DNA from: Cyanobacteria bacterium FACHB-63 | GTDB taxonomy: Bacteria > Cyanobacteriota > Cyanobacteriia > Leptolyngbyales > Leptolyngbyaceae | Reading direction: 5' to 3' | Length of the DNA: 40,940 nt | Assembly (NCBI GenBank): GCA_014695255.1 | Contig: JACJNX010000090.1 | Location: forward strand, 1 to 40,940 | Part shown: positions 33,616 to 40,940 of the stretch, in pieces | Position numbering within the stretch: position 1 is the first letter of the stretch | Layout: every line of letters begins with the position of its first letter | The notes under the pieces: model-generated | The model's database searches: none | What the model saw: the letters and a program-made list of their open reading frames with translations, nothing else | What the model was told of the DNA's origin: nothing | Program-made: the position numbers and the translations under genes

Positions 33616-34780
33616 CACGCCATGTCCAGCCCCATCCGGTTTCGGTTTTGACGATCGATCCCAACATGATCGCACACACGATCAATCCCCCTATCCCCAT
33701 TGTCCACCAGTATCGCGGCGAAATTGAGAGAAGCGGTTCGTTCTTGGCTCGAATCCAATAATGCTGCACCAGTGCGATCGCGCTCAATCCCAAAACGATC
33801 GCGTTCCAAATCGTCAAACCAGAGAATACGAGATTCATTAGCCCGATCGCTAGCCCAATCGAAGGCACTGCAAAAATCAGCAGCGTTACAAACGCACAGT
33901 AGAGTGTAGATTGATAATCGCGATTCGCTCCTTCAAACCAATTTTTTGTCCAGCCTTCCCATAAAGCAGAAAACGATCGATACATCTGCACCTCAGCCAG
34001 TCCTCGCCCTAAGCCGTACCACAGCTTTAATCCTTTCTGTTTAACCCGACGACTTAGCTCAACATCTTCAACCACACAATCATGGACAGCAGCATGACCT
34101 CCGATCGCGTCATACGCGCTGCGTCGAAACAACATAAACGGGCCTGCGGCAAAGGCAGTATCTGACTTTGGATCGTTGACAAGAGCAAACTCAAACCCAA
34201 CATCCAGCAGCATCACAATCAGGGGCTGCACTAACCATTCCGACCAGTGCCGACATAAAACCACAACTGAAAGCGATAACAAATCGGTTTTTTCTTGTTG
34301 GGCATAAGCGATCGTCGTTTCAATACACTGTGGCTTAAGTCGCACATCCGCATCAATAAACAGCAAAAATTCGCCCTGTGCGTGTTTTACTGCTTGAGTA
34401 CAAGCCCAATTTTTCCCGACCCAGACCTCACCCGCAGGACGCTCGCCCGCGGAGAATAGCTTCAATCGTTCATCCTGTCGCGATTCCTGAAAAAGCCCCA
34501 CGATCGCTCTAGTTTCATCCGTCGATTGATCGTCGATAACTAACACTTCAAGCTGATCCGCATTGAGCGCTGTCCCCTCCAGCACGGCTGTCAAACAAGC
34601 TTCAATATTTGCAGCTTCGTTGTATGCCGGAATAATCACAGACACTTTGGGCAAAGGCTCAACCGACTGCGATCGCACTGCAATCGTCGGCGCACCTTTG
34701 AGCGCTCGATCGAGGTTTTGAGAAAAAATCGCGATCGCAACGACTGAAGCAACCAGAACAAACGCAACGAGCAACACCAT
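33581..34780 (-). CDS. Family 2 glycosyltransferase, membrane-bound (CruG/HpnB-like)
   Basis: A GT2 enzyme of about 399 residues. An N-terminal membrane helix (MVLLVAFVLVASVVAIAIF) is followed by the GT-A catalytic domain: VSVIIPAYNEAANIEACL, VLVIDDQSTDET, FIDADVRLKP (metal-binding DxD) and the acceptor-site VEDVELSRRVKQKG. Three or four further helices lie at the C-terminus. The layout resembles HpnB (hopanoid-associated) and the cyanobacterial carotenoid glycosyltransferase CruG; the acceptor cannot be told here. The frame is open to 34888, but that would overlap the start of divergent psb32, so I place the start near the ATG at 34780; this is uncertain. The last eight residues are an extension made by the 23-bp tandem duplication. 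Confidence 0.82.
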   Translation of the reverse strand: MVLLVAFVLVASVVAIAIFSQNLDRALKGAPTIAVRSQSVEPLPKVSVIIPAYNEAANIEACLTAVLEGTALNADQLEVLVIDDQSTDETRAIVGLFQESRQDERLKLFSAGERPAGEVWVGKNWACTQAVKHAQGEFLLFIDADVRLKPQCIETTIAYAQQEKTDLLSLSVVVLCRHWSEWLVQPLIVMLLDVGFEFALVNDPKSDTAFAAGPFMLFRRSAYDAIGGHAAVHDCVVEDVELSRRVKQKGLKLWYGLGRGLAEVQMYRSFSALWEGWTKNWFEGANRDYQSTLYCAFVTLLIFAVPSIGLAIGLMNLVFSGLTIWNAIVLGLSAIALVQHYWIRAKNEPLLSISPRYWWTMGIGGLIVCAIMLGSIVKTETGWGWTWRGRSLSAPSGDR

Positions 34781-34870
34781 GCCGAACCCAACACCTAACG
34801 CCTTCAACCTTATCGCATAGATTTCAAAACCGTTGTATTTTGAGAGAGAAAGAGATACCACGATCGCACT

Positions 34871-35554
34871 ATGAAAAAGCTCCTCCATCCTTTCTGTCGG
34901 GGCTGGTTCCTTGCTTTGGTTTTAGCTACCTTGGCTTGGACTACTCCCGCTTTTGCAACCAGTTTGTACGAAGTGCCGCCCGTCACTGATGACGTGCGCG
35001 TGGTTGATTTAGCTGAGATTATCAGTCGCTTCAATGAAGGCAAACTGACCGAAACCTTCACTGATTTAGCAAACAAAACCGGACAAGAAGTTCACTTTGT
35101 CACGATTCGACGGCTTGACTACGATGAAACGATCGATTCATTTGCCAATAAATTATTCAAGCAATGGTTCCCCACGCCTGAAGCCAGCGCCAATCAAACC
35201 CTGGTGGTTTTAGACAATGTGACGAATAATGCTGCGATCGTCACTGGCGAAAAGGTCAAATCCATTCTGTCTGACCAGATTGCTCAAAGTGTCTCTCAGG
35301 AGACAATGCAGGTTCCCTTGAAAAAAGGCGATCGCTATAATCAGGCATTTTTGGATGTGGGCGATCGTTTAGTCGCGGTGCTGTCAGGTGAACCTGATCC
35401 GGGACCGCCTGTAGTGGTCGATGAGGTGAAAACCGAGGGAACTTTCGCATCGCGAGAAAAAACCGCGCAAAGTAATGCACTTCCCTGGGTGGTTGGCTTG
35501 CTGATTGCCGCAACGGTGATTCCGATGGTGACTTATTACTGGTATGTGCGATAG
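34871..35554 (+). CDS. psb32: TPM-domain photosystem II repair protein Psb32
   Basis: A 227-residue thylakoid protein. It has a signal peptide with a long hydrophobic core (FLALVLATLAWTTPAFA, cleavage at about residue 29), a TPM_phosphatase domain at about 40-170 (VVDLAEIISRFNEGKLTETF, then QTLVVLDNVTNNAAIVTG), a Pro-rich linker and one C-terminal helix (LPWVVGLLIAATVIPMVTYYW). This matches Psb32, the cyanobacterial relative of plant TLP18.3, which protects photosystem II from photoinhibition and helps its repair. The soluble domain should lie in the lumen. The ATG at 34871 is supported by the signal peptide. It is divergent from the glycosyltransferase gene. Confidence 0.88.
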   Translation: MKKLLHPFCRGWFLALVLATLAWTTPAFATSLYEVPPVTDDVRVVDLAEIISRFNEGKLTETFTDLANKTGQEVHFVTIRRLDYDETIDSFANKLFKQWFPTPEASANQTLVVLDNVTNNAAIVTGEKVKSILSDQIAQSVSQETMQVPLKKGDRYNQAFLDVGDRLVAVLSGEPDPGPPVVVDEVKTEGTFASREKTAQSNALPWVVGLLIAATVIPMVTYYWYVR

Positions 35555-35565
35555 CATCCGTGATC

Positions 35566-35593
35566 GTAGCGACGCGATTCATCGCGTCGCTAC
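35566..35593. repeat. Perfect palindrome GTAGCGACGCGAT type
   Basis: GTAGCGACGCGAT (35566-35578) and ATCGCGTCGCTAC (35581-35593) are perfect 13-base arms two bases apart. It lies 11 bases after the psb32 stop, between converging genes. It closely resembles the dispersed GTAGAGACGCGAT-type palindromes found many times in cyanobacterial genomes, and may also act as a transcription end. Confidence 0.7.
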
Positions 35594-35624
35594 CAGAAAT
35601 TCTAAAGCGGGTTGCGATCGCCCC

Positions 35625-36668
35625 TCAAGCCTCCAGTGCAAGCTGAATTAACTGATCCACTAAGCTCGGATAAGAAATTCCTGCCGCTTCCCACATCATC
35701 GGGTACATACTGGTTGCCGTAAAACCAGGCAATGTATTGATTTCATTAATCAAGACTTCACCCGTAGATTCAACATAGAAGAAATCTACACGGCTTAAGC
35801 CCAAAGCATCCACCGCACGAAACGCCTGTAATGCTCGCTCTTGAATCAAGCTAGTAATTTCCGGAGGTAAATTCGCTGGAATGATATGGCTTGATTTGCC
35901 TGCGGTGTACTTGGTTTCATAGTCATAAAAATCGCTGTCAAAGCGGATTTCACCGACGACTGAAGCCTTCGCTTGATCATTTCCTAAAACCGCACATTCA
36001 ACTTCACGCGCTACGACTCCCGCTTCAACAATAATCCGTCGATCGTAACTCGCCGCACTGTCTAACGCTGCTTCTAGCTCTGCACGAGTCCGCGCCTTTG
36101 AGATTCCGACTGATGATCCGAGATTCGCAGGCTTGACAAAGCAAGGATAACCCAGCTCCGCTTCGATACGATCGCACAATTTCGGAAACACACAGGGATT
36201 TGAATACACCTCAGCCCGGCTGACTCCCAAATATTTTACCTGCGGTAAGCCTGCTTGAGCAAACGCCATCTTCATCGTCAGCTTATCCATTCCTACCGCA
36301 GATCCCAACACTCCAGAGCCAACAAAGGGTTTCTGCATCAAGGTCAGCAAGCCTTGAATCGTGCCGTCTTCGCCGTTAGGTCCATGCAAAATTGGGAACC
36401 AAACATCAACTAGAGAAGCTTCAGCCGGAAATTGCCAGAGATTCGTGGCACTATCTTCACAATTAATCGCACCGGACTGCAACACCGATCGTGCAATCTC
36501 CGGCGATCGCCATTGTCCGTCTTTCTGAATATAGAACGGCATCAAATCGTATTTCTCGGCATTGGCCGGATCGCTGAGGGCTTGAGCAATCGATCGCGCC
36601 GATGCGATCGAGACTTCATGTTCACCGGAGCGCCCACCAAACAGCAATCCAACGTTGAGCTTCGTCAT
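35625..36668 (-). CDS. ddl: D-alanine--D-alanine ligase
   Basis: A 347-residue ATP-grasp enzyme that joins two D-alanines for peptidoglycan precursor synthesis in the cytoplasm. Motifs: [63 protein letters not shown] (ATP and substrate loop), and [20 protein letters not shown] with the metal-binding Glu and Asn. The length is typical of the VanA/DdlA-like form with an insertion after residue 70. The ATG at 36668 opens directly with the family's first strand. It stands alone here, with no mur genes beside it. Confidence 0.96.
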   Translation of the reverse strand: MTKLNVGLLFGGRSGEHEVSIASARSIAQALSDPANAEKYDLMPFYIQKDGQWRSPEIARSVLQSGAINCEDSATNLWQFPAEASLVDVWFPILHGPNGEDGTIQGLLTLMQKPFVGSGVLGSAVGMDKLTMKMAFAQAGLPQVKYLGVSRAEVYSNPCVFPKLCDRIEAELGYPCFVKPANLGSSVGISKARTRAELEAALDSAASYDRRIIVEAGVVAREVECAVLGNDQAKASVVGEIRFDSDFYDYETKYTAGKSSHIIPANLPPEITSLIQERALQAFRAVDALGLSRVDFFYVESTGEVLINEINTLPGFTATSMYPMMWEAAGISYPSLVDQLIQLALEA

Positions 36669-37298
36669 AATCTGATCCTAATTTTCTTTGGCACTTTAGA
36701 CCATTTGGAGAACTGCGTCTAGGGGAAGTCCAGAAATTCCGCAACGATCGATCAGGCGCAACGTGCATCAATCAAATAGGTATAACACCAGCTACAGAGT
36801 GTGATACACCCATTTCTTTAGAATTAAGCATTATGAAACTTTGCTCTAAGAATAAAAAATCTCTTTGAAATTTCGTTAAAGTTCAGTCGCCGCCTTCTAC
36901 GTATTTTCCGCAGCAGTGATAACCTTCGAGCAAGTGCATCAAAACAGTGCCATAAGCTAGCATCTCCTCATTTACTGCATGGAGTCCAGATTCTCAAGCA
37001 GGATTTGAAGTCAGCATCTACACCGCCAGCAATTACATCTGAATTGATGTTTTGTGAGTCAATTTACAGCAATTATCTGAACGTTATTAGTCTCCATCAC
37101 AGTGCCTTAAGTCTGTGATGGTCTCAGGCTGCGCGATCGAGTATCTAGAGCGCGCCCAGGGTGATCAATGCCGCAACCTATACATCTTGTACATCTGCCG
37201 ATTCAAGTCAGGTTGGGTTTTGCCTGACGATTTTTGGCAATCCCATTCTTAGTGTCAGGTTGACGCTTGCCCCGCCGTCGATTTTATGTTTAAGAAAA
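36669..37298. other. 630-base intergenic region with one hairpin
   Basis: This region lies between divergent ddl and the DUF4347 gene and must hold both promoters. The only structure I can point to is CCATCACAG (37094-37102) facing CTGTGATGG (37113-37121), a perfect 9-bp stem with a 10-base loop. The rest is AT-rich without a convincing ORF, tRNA or repeat. Confidence 0.5.
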
Positions 37299-38063
37299 AT
37301 GCAAAATTCTTCTAATGTCCTAGATTTAGAGCATTTAAGCCATTCTTCCCGCTTTGATTCTGCCCCATTTCATCTCACTAATTCAACCAGTTCACAGACA
37401 CTCCGAGCAGCGCAGCCAGCGAGCTTGCCCGATCGCTTGGTTTTTATTGATTCCTCGATTGAACACTTTGAAAGTCTTGCCCAGAGCGCGACCGCGGGTA
37501 CAAAAGTTGTGCTGCTTGATCCCGGCAGCGATGGAATTGATCAAATTAGCAAAGTTCTCGCCGAATATCGAGACATTGCCAGCATTCACATTCTGTCTCA
37601 CGGCAGCATTGGTAGCCTCGCTCTCGGCAGTGCAACACTCGATCTCGGTTCGATCTCTCACTACCGTAATCAACTTCAAACCTGGTCAGATGTGCTCTCT
37701 GCTGACGCGGACTTGTTGCTGTACGGCTGTAATGTTGCGGCTGATAACTCCTCACTGATCACACAACTCAGTGAAATTACGGGAGCAGATGTTGCAGGCT
37801 CGATCGATATCACCGGCAATCTTGCCCAGGGTGGCAACTGGACACTCGAAGCGGCGACAGGTGCGATCGAATCCACCTTACCGTTTGAGCGCGATCGACT
37901 TGCCTCTTATACAGGCATACTTGCCGAGGGGAACGGTCTACGCGGTGAATACTTCGACAACATCGACTTCACGAATTCAAGACTGACCCGCACCGATACC
38001 ACTGTAAACTCTTCACCACCACCGACGATGGAGTGCGGCTGTTCATCGATGAACAGCCGGTAA
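37299..38063 (+). CDS. DUF4347 domain protein, N-terminal fragment of a broken gene
   Basis: A fragment of about 254 residues from the ATG at 37299 (a GTG 46 codons earlier is open but unlikely). Residues 45-195 form a DUF4347 domain: RLVFIDSSIEHFESL, VVLLDPGSDGIDQI, IHILSHGSIGSL and LLLYGCNVAADNSS, ending in GNWTLEAATG. This domain opens many very large cyanobacterial surface or secreted proteins. A PA14 domain begins after it (GNGLRGEYFDNIDFTN) but is lost at base 38009, where about 103 bases present in the neighbouring PA14 copy are missing and the frame shifts to a premature stop. Confidence 0.8.
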   Translation: MQNSSNVLDLEHLSHSSRFDSAPFHLTNSTSSQTLRAAQPASLPDRLVFIDSSIEHFESLAQSATAGTKVVLLDPGSDGIDQISKVLAEYRDIASIHILSHGSIGSLALGSATLDLGSISHYRNQLQTWSDVLSADADLLLYGCNVAADNSSLITQLSEITGADVAGSIDITGNLAQGGNWTLEAATGAIESTLPFERDRLASYTGILAEGNGLRGEYFDNIDFTNSRLTRTDTTVNSSPPPTMECGCSSMNSR

Positions 38064-40480
38064 TCAGCAGCTTCATTAATCAACCTGCAACTGAGCGCAC
38101 GGGCACGATTAGTTTGATGGCAGGTCAACGATACAACATTCGCCTGGAGTATTTCGAGAACGGAGGACAAGCGGTTGCACAACTCGCTTGGGCGGCTCCA
38201 GGCATCACAAAACAAACCGTACCGGGCACTCAACTGTTTAACAGTAGTACCCCAGGTACTCCGCCACCGCCAACCACGGGTACGGGTAATGGTCTACGCG
38301 GTGAATACTTCGACAGTATGAGCTTCACAGACTTTAGATTTGCTCGGACTGATGCAAACGTGAACTTTAACTGGGCAAGGAGTTCACCTGATTCGCGCAT
38401 TGCTCCTAATACCTTCTCGGTTCGCTGGACGGGTCAGGTTCAGCCCCTTTACAGCGATACCTACACCTTCTTCACCACTACCGATGATGGGGTACGGCTG
38501 TTTGTAGATGGAAAACTAGTCATTGACAACTTTGCCGATCAAGCCGCGACTGAACGCAGAGGCACGATCGCACTGCAAGCCGGACAGGGATACGACATTC
38601 GCATGGAATACTATGAAAACGGTCTCGATGCCCTGGCACAACTCGGTTGGTTTAGCGCGAATCAAGCTCGTCAAATCATTCCACAATCGCAGCTTTACAG
38701 CAACAGCTTCTCGGCAAATCCAGGAACGCTCGTGATCGGAACCAATAGCGTCAGCGTCAACGAAAATTCAGGCACGGCATCGATTCGCGTCGATCGAGTC
38801 GGCGGTAGCGATGGGATTGCAACTGTCCGCTACACCACCGGAGAAGGGAGCGCCAAAGCGGGAACAGACTTCACCGCCACCGTAGGTCAACTTACCTTTG
38901 CAGCAGGTGAAACCAGCAAAACAGTAACGATTCCAATTCTGGATGACGGCGTCGCAGAAGTCACCGAAGATTTTGGCTTTGGATTGGGAGAAACCACGGG
39001 CGCAGCCTTGGGAATCAACCGCACGGCGCTGATAACTGTTATTGATAATGATTCGCCGTCTAGCTATACCTTTAGCGCCGCAGAATACAACGTCAATGAG
39101 AACGCTGGAGTGGCAACGATCACTGTTCGACGTAATGGAAATACCGCCCTCGCTGGCAGCATTAACTATGCCACCAGCAATGGGACTGCAACGGCTGGTT
39201 CAGACTACACCGCAGCCTCTGGTATCCTCACTTTTGCCGCCGGAGAAACCACCAGTAAGACCTTCACGATCGCGCTCAGAGATGATACAGAAGGCGAGCG
39301 CAATGAAACCGTTAATCTCACGTTGAGCAATCCGATCGGGGGTAGTTTAGGCACTCAGCCAGCCGCAACACTGTCGATCGCAGACAATGATTTCGGCAAT
39401 ATCAGTCGTCAAGCAGTGATTTCGGGACTCTTGCAGCCAACTGCGTTCGATTGGACACCGGGCAGTGAATATATGTTCATTGCTCAGAAAAATGGCGTAG
39501 TGCGAGTGGCACGCAATGGAGTGTTGCAACAAACGCCAGCCGTAGACATTTCTGAAATTGTCAATAGTCCCCGCGATCGTGGTTTGCTCGGTTTAGCGGT
39601 GCATCCGCAATTTTTTAATGGCAATCCGTATGTCTACTTGCTGTACTCGTATGATCCGCCTGAAACGCGCAGTGCCTCTGGTTTGGCGGCTCGTGATGGC
39701 GTAGGCAATCGTACCGCACGATTAGGACGATTTACCGCAACGATTACCAACGGAGTGGTGTCGATCGCTCCGGGCAGCGAAGTGGTGATTCTTGGTAAAA
39801 ACAGTCTTTGGCAGTACATCAGTCGCCCAGACTTAAATAGCACCAACGATTTCAGCGTTCCCGAATCAGGTCGAGACGCGAGTGGCAACTATGTTCAGGA
39901 CTTCCTAATCATTGATAGTGAATCACACACGATCGGATCGGTGAGATTTGGTACGGATGGCTACTTGTATGTGAGTAACGGTGATGGTGCTTCATATAAT
40001 GCAGTTGATCCAAGAGCATTCCGTAGCTTAACGCTCGACAACTTATCCGGTAAGATTCTGCGGATTGATCCGATTACAGGAGCTGCGCCGTCCTCAAATC
40101 CATTCTTCGATGGCAACGCTCAGAGTAATCGATCGAAGATCTGGCAATATGGTTTGAGAAATCCGTTCCGCTTTACGATTAACCGAACTAATGGACAGCC
40201 TTACATTGGTGATGTCGGTTGGTCACAGTGGGAAGAAGTCAACACCGGACGGGCTGGCACAAACTTTGGTTGGGTGGCATATGAAGGCAACTTCAGAACG
40301 GGCGGCTATGATAGGCTGCCCAATGTCCAAGCATTTTATAGCAGTGGTGAAACGGTGACGAATCCGGTTTATAGCTATCGTCACGATGGCGGCGGTGGCA
40401 ATGCGATCAATGTTGGCGATTCTACACCGGAAATACTTTTCCTGCGGTCTATGACGGTAATTTATTCATTACTGATATGA
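38033..40480 (+). CDS. PA14/Calx-beta/sorbosone dehydrogenase-like fragment of the broken gene
   Basis: An open frame of 815 codons. It starts inside the first PA14 domain (RLFIDEQPVISSF), continues with a full second PA14 domain (GNGLRGEYFDSMSFTDFRFA to about residue 215), two Calx-beta repeats (near 235-335 and 345-450, each with a GSAKAGTDFTA or TATAGSDYTA core), and a beta-propeller of the soluble glucose/sorbosone dehydrogenase family (RGLLGLAVHPQFF, KIWQYGLRNPFRFTI, DVGWSQWEEVN). PA14 binds glycans and Calx-beta binds calcium, so an extracellular sugar-related role is likely. The frame is cut near 40419 by a one-base shift; the last 25 or so residues before the stop are out of frame. 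Confidence 0.78.
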   Translation: MRLFIDEQPVISSFINQPATERTGTISLMAGQRYNIRLEYFENGGQAVAQLAWAAPGITKQTVPGTQLFNSSTPGTPPPPTTGTGNGLRGEYFDSMSFTDFRFARTDANVNFNWARSSPDSRIAPNTFSVRWTGQVQPLYSDTYTFFTTTDDGVRLFVDGKLVIDNFADQAATERRGTIALQAGQGYDIRMEYYENGLDALAQLGWFSANQARQIIPQSQLYSNSFSANPGTLVIGTNSVSVNENSGTASIRVDRVGGSDGIATVRYTTGEGSAKAGTDFTATVGQLTFAAGETSKTVTIPILDDGVAEVTEDFGFGLGETTGAALGINRTALITVIDNDSPSSYTFSAAEYNVNENAGVATITVRRNGNTALAGSINYATSNGTATAGSDYTAASGILTFAAGETTSKTFTIALRDDTEGERNETVNLTLSNPIGGSLGTQPAATLSIADNDFGNISRQAVISGLLQPTAFDWTPGSEYMFIAQKNGVVRVARNGVLQQTPAVDISEIVNSPRDRGLLGLAVHPQFFNGNPYVYLLYSYDPPETRSASGLAARDGVGNRTARLGRFTATITNGVVSIAPGSEVVILGKNSLWQYISRPDLNSTNDFSVPESGRDASGNYVQDFLIIDSESHTIGSVRFGTDGYLYVSNGDGASYNAVDPRAFRSLTLDNLSGKILRIDPITGAAPSSNPFFDGNAQSNRSKIWQYGLRNPFRFTINRTNGQPYIGDVGWSQWEEVNTGRAGTNFGWVAYEGNFRTGGYDRLPNVQAFYSSGETVTNPVYSYRHDGGGGNAINVGDSTPEILFLRSMTVIYSLLI

Positions 40481-40666
40481 GCCGGGGAACTGTGGATGCG
40501 TTGATCTTCGATGAAACAGGAAAATTTGTTGGTCAGCGGCGCTTTGCCCAGGATCTATTTGGCTTGACGCAAATCAGAACCGGCGCTGACGGCAACCTAT
40601 ACTATTCCAGCTTAGCTACGGGTGAAATTGGGCGCTGGCGACCTGTATAGCTTGGACTAATCATCA

Positions 40667-40740
40667 CGAAAGACAGGGTTGATTAGCGTGCAGCCCTGTC
40701 TTTCGTCTCATTCTGCTTCAAGCATAAGCAGAATGAGACG
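40667..40740 (+). terminator. Two abutting long hairpins after the dehydrogenase gene
   Basis: CGAAAGACAGGG (40667-40678) pairs with CCCTGTCTTTCG (40694-40705), 12 bp. CGTCTCATTCTGCTT (40704-40718) pairs with AAGCAGAATGAGACG (40726-40740), 15 bp with a 7-base loop. They share the two bases 40704-40705. They lie 16 bases after the reconstructed stop codon. No strong T run follows, so termination is likely only for the first, whose 3' arm holds TTT. Confidence 0.55.
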
Positions 40741-40814
40741 ATCGACGCATCCCATCAGGTCTAGAAGAAGCACAGAGATTCTCATCTACAATCAGGTCAT
40801 GTCCGCTCAGTTGG

Positions 40815-40853
40815 GTCATGCTTAATTGTCATGCTTAATTGTCATGCTTAATT
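40815..40853. repeat. Three perfect 13-bp tandem repeats at the XdhC start
   Basis: GTCATGCTTAATT occurs three times without gaps (40815-40827, 40828-40840, 40841-40853). Each copy offers an ATG, but only the third (40844) is in frame with the XdhC-like gene; ATG 40831 meets a stop after six codons. Confidence 0.92.
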
Positions 40854-40940
40854 GTTATCGTCAACTGTTAGAAAAAATGCCTGCGGTGCTGGCAACCGTG
40901 ATGCAGGTCAAAGGCTCTGTACCGCGTGAAGTCGGCGCGA
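40844..40940 (+). CDS. XdhC/CoxI family protein, N-terminal part only
   Basis: The window ends 97 bases into this gene. The visible residues (MLNCYRQLLEKMPAVLATVM, then QVKGSVPREVGA) match the start of XdhC/CoxI proteins, in which a helix is followed by a strand and the GS-PR-GA loop. These proteins help insert or protect the molybdenum cofactor of xanthine dehydrogenase and related hydroxylases. The in-frame ATG lies within the third copy of a 13-bp tandem repeat. No clear Shine-Dalgarno sequence is seen because the repeat fills the space. Confidence 0.75.
   Translation, partial: MLNCYRQLLEKMPAVLATVMQVKGSVPREVGA

Larger units (their letters stand above)
37299..40650 (+). pseudogene. DUF4347-PA14-PA14-Calx-beta-sorbosone dehydrogenase gene with two frame disruptions
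   Basis: Read together, the three frames give one protein of about 1115 residues: DUF4347, two PA14 domains, two Calx-beta domains and a PQQ-type glucose/sorbosone dehydrogenase barrel. The first break is the 103-base loss at 38009/38010. The second is near 40419, where GTTGGCGATTC seems to lack one base; downstream of it the plus-one frame (from 40420) reads FYTGNTFPAVYDGNLFITD and runs open to a TAG at 40648-40650, completing the barrel. Either the gene is decaying or one or both breaks are sequencing or assembly errors. Confidence 0.7.

Noticed and set aside
37094-37121. CCATCACAG...CTGTGATGG as a CRP-type operator
   Set aside because: CRP sites read TGTGA then TCACA; here the halves are in the opposite order, so it is better seen as a hairpin.

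Overview
The window looks like chromosomal DNA of a filamentous, probably Leptolyngbya-like, cyanobacterium. The octamer GCGATCGC (HIP1) and its GCGATCG core occur throughout, genes for chlorophyll synthesis (chlH), photosystem II upkeep (psb32) and a cytochrome c6-like carrier are present, and many short conserved proteins have cyanobacterial character. The genus is an inference. I see no tRNA, rRNA, CRISPR array or insertion sequence.

Layout. 1-4.1 kb: a 2OG-Fe(II) oxygenase, an S1-type RNA-binding protein, a dienelactone hydrolase-like enzyme and a GntR regulator. 4.1-7.4 kb: a two-gene histidine-kinase operon whose second protein keeps the phospho-histidine but seems to lack an ATP-binding site. 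7.4-9.6 kb: a nested palindromic repeat, an operator-like inverted repeat, an EmrA/HlyD membrane-fusion protein and a small SSB. 9.7-15 kb: chlH, with an RpaB (HLR1)-like direct repeat upstream, then a zinc-ribbon membrane protein and an MgtC-like protein. 15.3-19.7 kb: a zinc-finger mini-protein, a glutathionyl-hydroquinone reductase, a coiled-coil protein, glutaminase and a sensor kinase. 19.7-22.6 kb: a same-strand cluster of DUF2294 protein, lipase, tRNA-dihydrouridine synthase, MNT and HEPN; the last three are tightly coupled. 22.8-31 kb: a TPR lipoprotein/periplasmic-type protein, DAHP synthase (aroF) and a 1920-residue Ser/Thr-His kinase. 31-36.7 kb: a flavin oxidoreductase, a sterol-desaturase-like protein, cytochrome c6, a coiled-coil protein, a glycosyltransferase, psb32 and ddl. 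37-40.7 kb: a large DUF4347-PA14-Calx-beta-sorbosone dehydrogenase gene broken by two frame disruptions, then the start of an XdhC-like gene.

The most interesting element is the roughly 300-base leader of aroF (minus strand, about 25065 to 24753). It holds two consecutive 20-codon ORFs rich in Phe, Tyr and Trp codons (core residues YFYFFW and WLYGFYFF). Each is followed by an intrinsic terminator, and in each case an upstream segment inside the leader ORF can pair with the 5' arm of that terminator. This is the anatomy of ribosome-mediated transcription attenuation, present twice in series ahead of the first enzyme of aromatic amino-acid synthesis. The enzyme appears to be a bare barrel without an allosteric domain, so control of its transcript could stand in for feedback control of the protein. 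I know of no description of tandem aromatic leader peptides in this position, but I could not search.
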